A DNA stretch of 64,000 nucleotides from Diospyros lotus. Taxonomy: Eukaryota > Streptophyta > Magnoliopsida > Ericales > Ebenaceae. The notes below the pieces were generated by a model. The model had not been told where the DNA came from. It searched no databases and worked only from the letters and a program-made list of their open reading frames with translations. The position numbers and the translations under genes were made by a program. Within the stretch, counting starts at the first letter, position 1. Every line of letters begins with the position of its first letter. Location of the stretch: contig NC_068349.1 in assembly GCF_014633365.1 (NCBI RefSeq), positions 34,238,753 to 34,302,752 on the forward strand, written 5' to 3'. Positions 11,401 to 21,329 of the stretch are shown here, piece by piece.

Positions 11401-11861
11401 TCTCTCTCCACAATCTGATGAAGGGCAGCAGCATCTATTTTGCACACCATTTTAATTGCTTGATACTGATCGAGTTCCAGCCATAAGCCCCTCATTTGGT
11501 TGTAGTATTCGGTCACTGTTAGCAGCCCTTGTTTAGTGGAGTTGATCTTTGTTTTTACCTCAAAGATCACTGATGCATCTCTAACCTTGGAGAAGGTTTG
11601 TTGAACGGTTTCCCATACTTCCTTGGCTGTGTTTAGGAACATATAGTTCCTACTTATGTCTAGCTGCATTGTACTCCACAGCCATGACAGAATTCTTGAG
11701 TCTTCCACATCCCATGCTATGAAAGATGGGTCTTCTTCTTTTGGTGGATCTGCTGTCAAGTGACTTCCTTTGCTTCGCCCCTTGAGGAGAGTTCTGACCA
11801 GTTGAGCCCATTGAAGATAATTCCTACCATCTAATCGGTAGGATTGATGAAGAGTTGGCAA
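8442..11861 (-). pseudogene. Copia gag-pol polyprotein (gag, protease, integrase, most of RT)
   Basis: A long open stretch of 1139 codons. Domains in order (codon positions): UBN2-type gag (~1-200); zinc knuckle CTHCKKPRHTRETC at 240-253; aspartic protease with DSGAT at 349-353; GAG pre-integrase (LHHLRLGHP ~485); integrase core with D546, D609 and E645; reverse transcriptase with FDVKNAFLHG at 1041 and YVDD at 1126-1129. The order protease-integrase-RT identifies Ty1/Copia. The first codon of the open frame is TTG. The true gag start probably lay further upstream, where a one-base shift in a C-run near 11922-11926 and a TGA disturb the frame. It ends at an in-frame TAG followed by a truncated remnant, so it is defective at the 3' end although the rest is well preserved. 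Confidence 0.93.
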
Positions 11862-12400
11862 TTCGGAAGCTATAGGAGTAGAGTCTACCAGATTTAGATC
11901 TCCGATTATGCTAGAAGAAGGAGGGGGATGTCTCTGTCATACTGTCAAAGGCTTCCGAGATCACTCACTGATGGAAGAAGGAAGCCTCAGCAACGGAAGA
12001 AAAAATCTGCAATGAAGGCAGGCGCAATGGAAGGAAGAAGCACTAGGGAGATCGCCACTAAGAAATGCACAAAGCTTCCTTTTCTCGGCCAATAGAACTC
12101 TCCATCTAAGTGCTCCACTCCACCATGCAATGTTCCATGTAGTGTTTGATTGAGGGCATAGAAGTAAATATTTTGGGAGAGAGCATTCTAGGTGGAAATA
12201 TAAACTGGTTTAGCATATTTTGTTTATTTGTTCCCTAGTTAATTTTTTTATACTGTTTCCATTGTTTAGAATTCTAGTTAGGGTAGGATTAATGGTTTAT
12301 ATAAACCCTTTGGGGCGTATTAATTGAGGTGGCCTTGATAATTGATTTGAGATTTCTCTATTGGGTTCTTTGTTTGTGTTCTTGTTTTTGTTGGTTTTGC
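11862..12400 (-). mobile_element. Probable Copia leader and 5' LTR remnant
   Basis: Minus-strand sequence just upstream of gag contains GTATGACAGAGAC, resembling a damaged tRNA-Met primer-binding site (about 11931-11943). Upstream is AT-rich sequence with a TATA-like GGTTTATATAAACC near 12293-12306. I cannot define the LTR ends because no second LTR is present for comparison. Confidence 0.4.
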
Positions 12401-12560
12401 ATCAGTGTCCCTCTGCCCCCCAAAGTCACACTCAGAAATGATCCCTACAATCTCAAAGATGATATTTATAATCAACTCCGATCATCCAGCTGCGTTGGCA
12501 CCCGCGTTTCCCTTCTTGTCAAACCTATGCATTTGAGGCAACAGTTATGTGTTTCTTGAA
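12401..12560 (+). other. Exon-like open frame of unknown origin
   Basis: A T-rich stretch ending TTTTGCATCAG is followed by an open frame (PPKVTLRNDPYNLKDDIYNQ..., about 48 codons) that ends at a TGA near 12557. The composition looks exonic, unlike the flanking AT-rich repeat. I do not recognise the family. It could be a captured host exon or chance. Confidence 0.25.
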
Positions 12561-12566
12561 GCCCTT

Positions 12567-12992
12567 TGTCATGACCCTAGGGTTCCAGCAAAGAATTACA
12601 GCCAATTTTAGGAAGGATTAGGGCAGAATTTGAGAAAGAGAGAGGAAAACAGAAAGAGGCGGAAGAAATAGGGAGATCGAGAGGGAGAGTAGAGGGAGAA
12701 TGAGAGGAAGAGGAGCTGGGGAAGGAACAGACAGATCGAGAGAGAGAGAGAAGGGGGGGGGGAAACAGAGGAATTCAATTGATATTTCTAGATAATCCCC
12801 ACTACAATAGCCTAGTAGCTTTATATAGCTACTACAATAGCTTAACAGAAAACACAAAATAACCATCCTAACAACTCAACAGATTACAAGATAACTTCCA
12901 TAACAACACAACATAATTAACTACAACCCCTAAGGAATAATCTGTTATACTCAACCCTACCGTAAGCTCTTATACATCCTAGGGTCCTGACA
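12567..12992 (-). repeat. Gypsy-type LTR, minus orientation
   Basis: On the minus strand it begins TGTCAGGACCCTAGG and ends TAGGGTCATGACA, with TG...CA termini and 426 bp. It contains a TATA-like CTATATAAAGC and a long CT-rich stretch (minus strand) in 12600-12760. About 20 bases resembling a Gypsy 3' untranslated end (TTGAGGGCACAAAGC on minus) remain at 12993-13015. The flanking five bases do not match, so it is not a clean solo LTR. Confidence 0.65.
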
Positions 12993-13017
12993 GCTTTGTG
13001 CCCTCAAAATACAAGGA

Positions 13018-13647
13018 GTGTCATACAGGAGCTCTTTCGAAGCAATATTTGGTTACAAGCCCCCTTTGATTTCAGCCCTATCTAGTGCCATAGCAACCAT
13101 GGCCACAATGGAACAGTATCTCCAGTAGAAGCAAGAAGTTCTGAGGATACTCAAGAAGGAACTGAGCATAGCTCAGAATCGGATGAAGCAGGACACTGAT
13201 TGGAGAAGGAATGATCGGTCCTTTGAGGTGGGGGATCAGGTTTTCTTAAGGTTGAAAAGGTTCTTACAACAATCTTTTACAACCATACCTTCATCTAAAC
13301 TAAGCCCCAAATACTTCGAGCCCTATGAGGTGGAGTCAAAGGTTGGGAAGGTGGCCTACAAACTGAGATTACCTGAAGGAGTCAACATGCACCCGGTGTT
13401 CCACGTGTCTCTCCTAAAGAAGTCCATTGAGTCCCATGCTACTATCAACCTAAACCTACCCTAGGTGAATGAAGAGGAAGGAGTAGTGGAACCTCAAGCT
13501 ATTCTGGATAGAAGGGTGATATATCAAGGCTCGGTGCCCTTAACCCAAGTGCTGGTCAGATGGACAAAGAAGGACCCCAACCACACTACATGGGAGTACC
13601 TACCTGAGTTACTCAATCAGTTCCCACAAGCTACAGGGCTGCTTTAG
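13018..13647 (+). pseudogene. Gypsy integrase C-terminus with chromodomain
   Basis: One frame encodes the end of the integrase core (EAIFGYKPP), a helical linker (ILKKELSIAQNRMKQ), the C-terminal domain (FEVGDQVFLRLKRF, LSPKYFEPYEVESKVG, HPVFHVSLLKK) and a chromodomain (AILDRRVIYQGSVPLTQVLV, TTWEYLPELLNQFP). It contains two in-frame TAG codons, at 13126-13128 and 13462-13464, so it is inactive. It reads like a Reina- or Galadriel-type chromovirus. Its 3' LTR follows from 13686, and its 5' part is lost near 13016 at the junction with an oppositely oriented LTR. Confidence 0.88.
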
Positions 13648-13685
13648 ATTCTTGGGGACAAGAATTGTTTCTAGGGGTGGAAAAA

Positions 13686-13978
13686 TGTTAGGACCCGAGG
13701 GTATTATTGAAATTTTTGTAATAAAAGTGGATGGCCACTTGCATGTAAGTAGTTGTAGACGTGCCTCACGGTGATGATCATATTCCATGGGAAAGGCCTA
13801 TATAAGGCCATGTATTGGAGGATGGGAGTTATCCAGTTTGAATGATAATCTCTTTCCCTCTTAATTCATTCTTTCTCTCTCTCTCTCTCTTCCTTTTCCC
13901 TCCAAATTCTTCTCTCTCTCTCGCGAGACTTCTAATTCACGGTAACTTCAAGTCTCTTCCCAGAGACTTGACACGTCA
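13686..13978 (+). repeat. 3' LTR of the Gypsy element
   Basis: It starts TGTTAGGACCCGAGG after the purine-rich TAGGGGTGGAAAAA and has a TATA box (CCTATATAAGG near 13797-13807), then a CT repeat at about 13868-13922. The 3' end is set at ACACGTCA by the CA rule. There is no second LTR to confirm it. Confidence 0.65.
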
Positions 13979-14540
13979 GTCTTAAATAGTCACAAAAAAG
14001 TCTAAAGATAAAATGGATTTGTCAGTTGCATTTGAATTTAATAAAAGCCCAATCATGATTACATGGCATAAAATTTCACAAGCAAACAAATACAGACTCA
14101 CACGCTCTTTTAAGTTTTGTTTGATAAGTCAAATTCCTTTTGGAAAAAGGGTCCAATGCCTATAAGCAGGATCTAGTCTTTTTCAAGCTCCTGGAGCCTG
14201 TCAATGATCCTAAGTTCAAGAAATTGCAACAAAGGCATATCGGCATAGATACTCTACCAACTGCAGTGACCATAATACATCCTAAAGGCAGCTTGTCGCG
14301 GCCATTGAATTAGAATCACTAGATCTCATAGAGTTTTGTTTTTGTCCAATTTTAAGATACACCACACTGTTGTCATGTATACTAAATGCGATGGACAAGC
14401 ATGCAATTTTTATTTTAGACTGCCGCCCTTAAAAAACTAAATAAAGCATCATAAAACAAGGATATGCATCTGTATGTAGGTAGAGCATACTTTTGAGGAG
14501 ATAGACAAACTGAGCATAAACAAAAAAGGCAGAAATTTAC
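13979..14540. other. Unassigned sequence between ALG12 exon 4 and the Gypsy LTR
   Basis: I searched the minus strand for continuation of ALG12 and saw no matching exon. It is probably intron 4 sequence or flanking DNA. No other gene is seen. Confidence 0.5.
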
Positions 14541-15742
14541 CAATGAATGAGCGAGGAACAACTCCAGGGAACTCGAAATGATCATACTAATATTGTGAAC
14601 AAACAACAAAACTAGAAAGTTAGATTTAGGTTCACCCAAAATCATTTCTAATCCAATTCAAAGTGGTAGACAATATTTGGCAGAATAAAAACTTACATTC
14701 TCTAAATGATGTCGATGATATAAAATATCATGCATTGCCTGAAACCAGAAAGAGATAGTTTTAGTTTCAAAATCGGATATCAGATTATTCAATCACATGT
14801 GGTAGCAGCTTTAATTGTTATACCCTCTGATTGATTGCTGAGAACGGAAAGGTAAACAAAACTACGAGAAGAAAGGAAAAGGCTCAGCTCAGTGCACATT
14901 TGGTTTTTCAGGAGACTTGATAAGAAATCCAAGATCAGATTCTCGATCTAAAATGTAACAAGATATAGTCCCTCCATTTAGTTGCCAAGACATCTAAGGA
15001 AAGTTGAAGGCAAAAATTTAAAAAAAAAAAAAAGAAGAAAGAAAGATTTACTGGAAAAGTCTATTCTTTGAAGCTTTCTGTTTCTCTGTGGATTTGAATG
15101 CTATCCAAAATTGAAATTCTTCAATAGTTCAATCTACACAGAGGTTATGTTCCGTTGTCAAGAAAACCGAAAATTCAAGGAAAACAAAAATTTAATAGTA
15201 TAAGGTCAGTTCCATAGAGTTTTCATCTTTCTCTGGGAACTTGAACAGGAAAATCAATATTCAATTTCAGTTTTTATCTCTCTTGTGCTTGCGGATAAAA
15301 TAAAAGCGCGAGCAACGAAAGAAGAACCAATATGTGCGGGAGTAAGGTCAGTTCAATAGCACTTTTATGCCCCCGGAAACTTGAATAAAAAATCTGAACA
15401 CAGATGCTAGTTCCGTTCGGTCGCCGAGAAACGGGGGAAATTAAAGAAAAGACAAACGATTTACAGCAACAAGCTCAGTCGCACAGCATTTTGTACTACA
15501 AAGGACAAAATCAGAATCACCTGAACGTTGAAGCTCTCTTCAACCTTGGTGAAGGGAATCATGAACACGTAAAACGCGGCAATCGAACCGAGAAGCAAAT
15601 CATAACCTAAAAGGCCATTCCAAACTCATCATCGTACCAATTACATATCCATCTATACACATCGGTCCACGATATGCAATTCGAATGTGGATTGTACAAT
15701 TTTACCGTAAAGCTCCAGAAATTTTGAAGATTGGCGAGCCAT
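14541..15742 (-). CDS. ALG12: ALG12 mannosyltransferase, first four exons only
   Basis: ALG12 adds the eighth mannose (alpha-1,6) to the dolichol-linked N-glycan precursor in the ER lumen. Four exons splice in one frame: 15742-15706 (start MARQSSKFLELYG), 15606-15521 (YDLLLGSIAAFYVFMIPFTK then VEESFNVQ), 14738-14697 (AMHDILYHRHHLEN) and 14586-14541 (YDHFEFPGVVPRSFIG). All internal borders are GT/AG. The encoded ~70 residues match the conserved ALG12/GT22 N-terminus, including the first membrane segment and the KVEESFNVQA motif. The remaining ~420 residues usual for the family are not in the next 560 bp, and further downstream only retroelement sequence is seen. Either the gene is a truncated copy, or intron 4 is huge and full of retroelements, with later exons beyond the window start. 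The four exons show no damage. Confidence 0.88.
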
Positions 15743-16609
15743 AGCAGGCGGAGCGAGAGACACTATCCAGTGTTTGCTGCTGTTCGGTCGTCTAATGCTT
15801 CCCGTCTCATTTCAAGTAAGTAAAAGTTGCCCGCAGGCATAGGTCGCTTGATTTTTTTTATCTGTATAAGGATAAAATCTTCGTTTGTATTTATCCCTCT
15901 TCACATAATTGACGGCATGAATATTGAGGCTCGTGCAAAATCTTCGTATGTGATTTATCCCTTTTCACATAATTGACAGCATAAATATTGAGGCTCGTGC
16001 AAGGATGATCATTTTAAGTAAATATTTATTAAAAGATTAAAAAAATAAAAATTAAAAATATGTTTTTAAATTAAAAATATATATTTTTCCTTAATCAAAA
16101 GTCTTGAACAAATTATAAATAAGATAATTTTAACATATAAAAATTCTTTTTAAGAATTTTACAAAAAAATAAATATTATTTATAAAAATTTTAATTCTAA
16201 TGAATTTTAAAATATTAAGATAAATATTATTTATGAAAATCTTAATTTTAGTGAGGTTCAAAAGATTAGAATAAATATTATCTGAAAGAATCTTAATTTT
16301 AAGAGATTTTAAAAAATTCTATACTTTTTATAAATAAATGACTCTTTATTTCAAAACAAGTACATCTACGATATTGATTTTCTTTTAATTTTTCAGTATC
16401 TAATTTAAATATAAAAATATTTACACATAGACTCTCATACACCCTCTAATCATTATTTTTTTTATAAATTATGAGCGGTTTAATAACGATATTTTGACTC
16501 AATAAATTTATTATTACGTTCAAACAACAATAATTATTAAAATCATGTTTTTAGCATTATTTTAGTTAATTTTTTATTCTAATTACAATGTTTTTACTAA
16601 TAAATATAA
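15743..16609. other. ALG12 upstream region and AT-rich flank
   Basis: This is the presumed 5' UTR and promoter side of ALG12 (first ~120 bases moderately GC-rich), then AT-rich DNA. A short segment containing ATAATTGACGGCATGAATATTG is imperfectly duplicated in tandem at about 15890-16000. No coding frame of note. The target copy TAAATATAA at 16601-16609 is the left duplication of the Mutator element. Confidence 0.5.
16601..16609. repeat. 9-bp target site duplication, left copy
   Basis: TAAATATAA, identical to 27816-27824. Confidence 0.9.
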
Positions 16610-16722
16610 GTGGAAATGGCAAAAAGTAACCACTATTCAAATATAAAATTCCTTTTTATCCCTTTTTTAAAAAAAAAACGTTTATGTACTTTCAAACAAA
16701 CTAATTACATAATATAGCCACT
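16610..16722 (+). repeat. MULE left terminal inverted repeat
   Basis: It begins GTGGAAATGGCAAAAAG. The best conserved inner block is TTCAAACAAACTAATTACA followed by TATAGCCACT (16691-16722), which recurs inverted at the right end. The outer part is more diverged, with an A/T-rich run in the middle. Confidence 0.85.
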
Positions 16723-16984
16723 TTGTCAGATTCAACCATTAGTTTATTTAAAAAGTTAGAAAGAAATAAAAATTAAACACAATAATAGTCAAATACTAAA
16801 ATACCCCTCATCCCTTCATTACCCATTTCACCCACCCACTTCATCTCTCTCACTAAGCAACTGCCCGCCGCCGTCGTGACAGCCACTCGCCGCCGCCGTG
16901 ACAGCCACTCGTCGCCGCCGCCGTGACAGCCACTTGACCGCCGACATCAATCTCATCTTGGCTAAACAAGGTTAGAGTTTCTTT

Positions 16985-17400
16985 GTTGATTTTAATGAAG
17001 AAGATGCTAGAAATGGTCGCCGACGACAAAGCTTCATCGGCGACCATGGAGATCGACCGGGCTTCGTCGCGAACGAAGACCCACGGTCGGGCTTCGTTCG
17101 CGACGAAGCCCGCTGTGCCCCACGGGCTTCGTCTTTGGGGCTTCGTTGCAGACGAAAGCCCGATCGGGCTTCGTCTGCAACGAGCCCCCTGCATCTCGAT
17201 AAAGCTCGATCGAGCTTCGTTTGCAGGAAGCCCGATGGGGCTTCCTGAATCGAAGCCCTAGTGGGCTTCGTCTCACTGCAACGAAGCCCGATGGGCCGCG
17301 ACCAAGCCCACAGCCCAATCAGGCTCTCTTGGGCCCCAGCTCGATTATCTCTGCCCAACGAAGCTCGATTAGGTTTGGGTTGCAATGATCTGGCTGCGAC
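16985..17400. repeat. CGGGCTTCGT palindromic cluster, left (upstream of the Ulp1 gene)
   Basis: The motif CGGGCTTCGT and its complement ACGAAGCCCG alternate many times, giving overlapping hairpins in a GC-rich island set in AT-rich DNA. Related motif arrays lie at 21465-23385 and 27025-27205. Short open frames here are a by-product of the repeat. Confidence 0.7.
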
Positions 17401-17485
17401 AATTGGGCTTCTTCTTCTTTTACTTGTGTTTTTACATGGTCACTGTCTAAGACAATTGTTGTTTTTTTTTTTTTTTTCCTTACAG

Positions 17486-20400
17486 ATGGCTGAACAACAA
17501 ACTATAAAATTTACTTATGTTCATACTCATCGAATATTACCGCCCGGAATGCGAGTTACTACTCATTGTGGGATCAAACACCTTGAGGCGATGCGTCGTG
17601 CTCTAGACCGATACAAGTTATTAGATAGATTCCTACAGGGCCCATTAGGACATTTCTTAAAGATGCATTTGTCTCTCCATTTGACTGCACCACAATTGAT
17701 ATATCATGTTCTATTTAGGAATGTGACATTTCCAGGTGCCCACCACGATGAGATGTGGTTCGAGATTGGTGGCACACCATATAGGTACGGGAGGCAGGAG
17801 TTCATACTTATTAGTGGACTCCGATTTAGGGCTATTGATAGGGAAAGCCTTGAACCGAAACCTATTGAGCCGGACAGTTTACGTGCTCGACTATTTCCAC
17901 AACATAAGAAGGGGGTGACTGGAGACGACCTTGAATTACTTATTAGTACCAGAGAGGACATGGTTTCAGAGGATGCCCTGAAACTGATTTACATTGCTGT
18001 GGTCGATATGTTTTTGTTGGGCCAGAATGAGCGCGGGCATGTGGATGATTTCTTGTGGACTATGGCTGAGGATTTACAAGCATTTGAGATGTTCCCTTGG
18101 GGTACGTATGTCTACAGTAAGAGTCAACATTACATCCGATTGGCCACGAAAGAAAGAAAATTGACTGGTGAAGGTGGGAAGAAAATCAACCTTTATGGTT
18201 TTGTATGGGCGTTTCAGGTACTCTTTCCTTATTGTATATGATTTGTCTATAATAACTAAATGTTTGTTTTGTTTTTTTATTTTTATTTTTATTTTGCTCT
18301 CTACAGTAGTGGTTGATCGAAACGTTCCCATGGATTCAGAATAAATGGGCCGTTAGACTGTTTGATGCAGACATTCCAAGATGCAGAAAATGGCTATAAA
18401 AAAAAAGGCCGCAGATAAAAAATTATGACGATTGTCTTAGGAAGGAAGTAAGTGTGAAACTTACCTCTAAATTTTGTTTATTTTTAAATCATATCTATCT
18501 AAATAATACAATTTTGCAGGCACGAGGATCGAGTCAGACTCTTGAGCCCACTGATGATGAGCGGGAAACGAATTTTTGGAGATCTTTTAACCCTCAACAC
18601 TCGGTTGGGGTCGATGTCTATAAATTTGGGGGCGGAGGGGGTGAAGATGAGGAAGAGAATGGCGGGGATGAGGACGAGGACGGGGATGAGGATAAGGCGA
18701 GTAGGATACATTTAGATGAGAAGGGAAAGGAAGAGAATGGGGAGGAGAATGATAAGGAGAAGGCAAGATTCCCTGATAGTTCGCACCACAGACAATACGA
18801 GGTAGGGGTATGATTTTGATTTAATAATGGTTTTAATTTATATTTTTTGTAATTGTTTATATATTTTTTATAGGAGGGAAAGGAGGAGAAGGATAAGGAG
18901 AAGGCAAGATTCTCTGATAGTTCGCACCACGGACAATACAAGGTAGGGGTATGATTTTTATTTAATAATGGTTTTAATTTATATTTTTTGTAATTATTTA
19001 TATATTTTTTATAGGAGAGAAAGGGGGAGAAGGATAAGGAGGAGGTAAGATTCGTTGATAGTTCGCACCACGGACAATACGAGGTAGGGGTATGATTTTT
19101 ATTATCATAATGGTTTTATATTTTTTTTAATTATTTATATTTTTTTTGTTTGCCTTTTGTAGATCACTGAGATGCTGAAACAAACTCTATATATGTTGCG
19201 GAGAATAGATGGGGAAATGAGTCAGGTGAGGACACAATTGTTGAGACTAGAGAGGGCGCAGGAATCACTAGAGAGGGGGCAAGCAGCACTAGAGAGGGGG
19301 CAGGCAGCACTATGTGCTCATCTACGCATCCCGCATATTTCCCCAGATCACAGCGATAATGTTCATGAGCAGTCCCAGAGTGGTGATCAGGTAGATCTTG
19401 ATCATCACGATGAGGAGCAGGCATCTACATCTAGAGTAAATTCCAAATTTATTTTTATACGTTTTACTTCATTCTAAAATACTATTTTGTAACGGTTAGG
19501 TTTTGTTCAGTTACAGGAGGAGGAAGTGGTTAGGGTCGACAGGCGACCTATGCGAGATAGATTGCCATCGCAGTTTCGTCGTCCACCCTTCACCGATCCA
19601 ACAAAATATAAAAGGAGAAAGAAGGATGCTACTTTGGAAGGGTCGGACGTGGACCCAATGCCGCCGGTACTAGACCCAATGCCGCCGGACATAGAGACAG
19701 AGCCCCCTGAGGGTTATATTGAGTTCATAGGTTCTAATGAAAATATTAGGTAAGTAACAATATTTACATTTTTTCTATTTGCATAAACAATATATTCTTA
19801 CTCTTATTTTTCTTGGTTGTTGTAGACTTCACACCGGTTTCATTCTTAACCTAACACCGGATGACCTCCGAAACATAGAGAATGAGGCCAACTGGTTGGA
19901 GGGTTACCATATCGATAGTTACATGTGTTGCCTGAGACGTATACAGTCTCGGCGTCAATATGACACAAACTACGCTATCATGTCAACTTCGTTTTTTGTG
20001 AGTTTGCACTACTTTTTTTTTTTTTTTTTGCATATTAATTTAATCTATGACCAATATTTTTATTTTATTTTATTTTTCAGGCATCCATGGTAAGATTTTG
20101 GGAACAGGAGTACGGGGACAATAGGAGGGTTTTTGTGCCTTCTATCGCATCTGTTCCAGAAGAGTGGATTGGTTTCGTTGACGGGCGCACTGACGGAAGT
20201 CTCCCTTGGTGGACAGTCGATTATGTAAGTCTTAATTCATTCTATTTAATTATTTATTTATTTATTTCCGTACGATTGACATATTAAAATAAAATACAGG
20301 TGTTGCTCCCTTGTAATGTAGCAAATTCTCATTGGTTTCTCTTAAAGATTTGCTTGAAAGATAGGAGAATTATCATATATGACTCTAATTCCATAAATGA

Positions 20401-20804
20401 AGATAGTCGTGGGAGCAGGGTCGAAACTATACAACCACTTGTGAGTTTGTTACCCATTCTACTAAAGAAAGCTGCATATTATGAACGTGTAACTGCAACT
20501 GCGACGCTAGACAGAGATTGGGAAGTGGAGAATACTGATCCTCAGAAGTTGCCTCAACAACCGGATGGGTAAATTAATTTAAATTATATTACAGGGTCAA
20601 TTTTCATGAAAATATGGTTATGCTACCAATGTGTGTTATGTCTAATACAGGGCTAGCTGCGGGTGCTACGTTATCAAATATGTCGAGGACATACTGAGGC
20701 ATAATGAGGATCACTGGCAGATGCACCCAACTGTGGATGTCCGTACCCTCCGAAGACAGATTGGAATATTTTTGTATAGACATAGCACGATAGTATACTT
20801 GTAG
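17486..20804 (+). CDS. MULE-borne DUF1985 plus Ulp1-like cysteine protease protein, 11 exons
   Basis: My exon model, all GT/AG and frame-consistent: 17486-18217, 18310-18447, 18520-18801, 18874-18942, 19015-19083, 19163-19435, 19511-19749, 19826-19997, 20081-20224, 20300-20568, 20651-20804 (846 codons). Exon 1 is a DUF1985 domain (GAHHDEMWFEIGGTPYRYGR, FILISGLRFR). Exons 3-5 are acidic and partly duplicated. Exon 6 is a coiled-coil-like segment (ESLERGQAALERGQAAL). Exons 8-11 form a C48/Ulp1-type protease: His in NSHWFLLK (20330), Asp in IIYDSN (20381) and Cys in SCGCYVIKY (20658). Such proteases cleave SUMO or similar isopeptide bonds; the role in the element is unknown. A TAA at 18397-18399 (codon 274, beside an A-run) interrupts the frame, so the copy may be inactive. 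The ATG sits right after a possible acceptor (TTCCTTACAG), suggesting a 5' UTR intron. Confidence 0.85.
18741..19150 (+). repeat. Tandem exon-intron triplication inside the Ulp1 gene
   Basis: A unit of about 140 bp occurs three times. It comprises an exon end encoding a Lys/Glu stretch then SSHHGQY, a donor GAGGTAGGGGTATG, and a T-rich intron ending TTTTATAG. The second and third exons (18874-18942 and 19015-19083) are each exactly 69 bp, so the duplications preserve the frame. Confidence 0.9.
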
Positions 20805-21329
20805 ATCAATAGATTAGAAGATTCTTTGTTTTGTGTTTTTATTTTCATCTAGTTCAAATGTTGTATATTTTTGTATAAGTATAGCAAATAGCAAATTGTA
20901 TATTGCTCACTTGATGAAATGTGGTTTGCAGTGTTGTTGATGGTAAGGGATAAGTGGTTGTGGTGGCAGTATGTTGTTGGGAAGAGAGACTGAGTCTCTA
21001 ATGTTGTGATGGTAAATATTGTCATGTTATTATGTTGTTGAACATAGAGACTGAGTCTCTAATGCAAGTTCAACGTCCAAGAAACAAAGGAGACTCTGCC
21101 GAAATTTTTAAATTACACTTATGGGGTAATTTGAATATCATTACAACATGTTGATCCAATGTTAGTAGTTAGAACAATTCATCATGTATTTGTTGTGCAT
21201 TCTACCTTTAACTAACTTGAACAACGTAACAAGAGATCATTTTAGTGTTAGTGGAACGCATATATTGAGAGGAAAAATGAAAAACTTGGAAATGACTAAT
21301 GAATTTTTTGTAGTTGTTCCTCACAAAAA
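20805..21329. other. MULE spacer after the Ulp1 gene
   Basis: Probable 3' UTR and AT-rich spacer. The palindrome GAGACTGAGTCTC occurs twice (near 20985 and 21045). No coding frame. Confidence 0.5.

Noticed and set aside
12567..12992. Clean solo LTR
   Set aside because: The 5-bp flanks (CCCTT and GCTTT) do not match and a remnant of internal sequence follows on one side.
16853..17385. Overlapping open frames upstream of the Ulp1 gene
   Set aside because: All derive from the CGGGCTTCGT repeats; splice signals and similarity begin at 17486.
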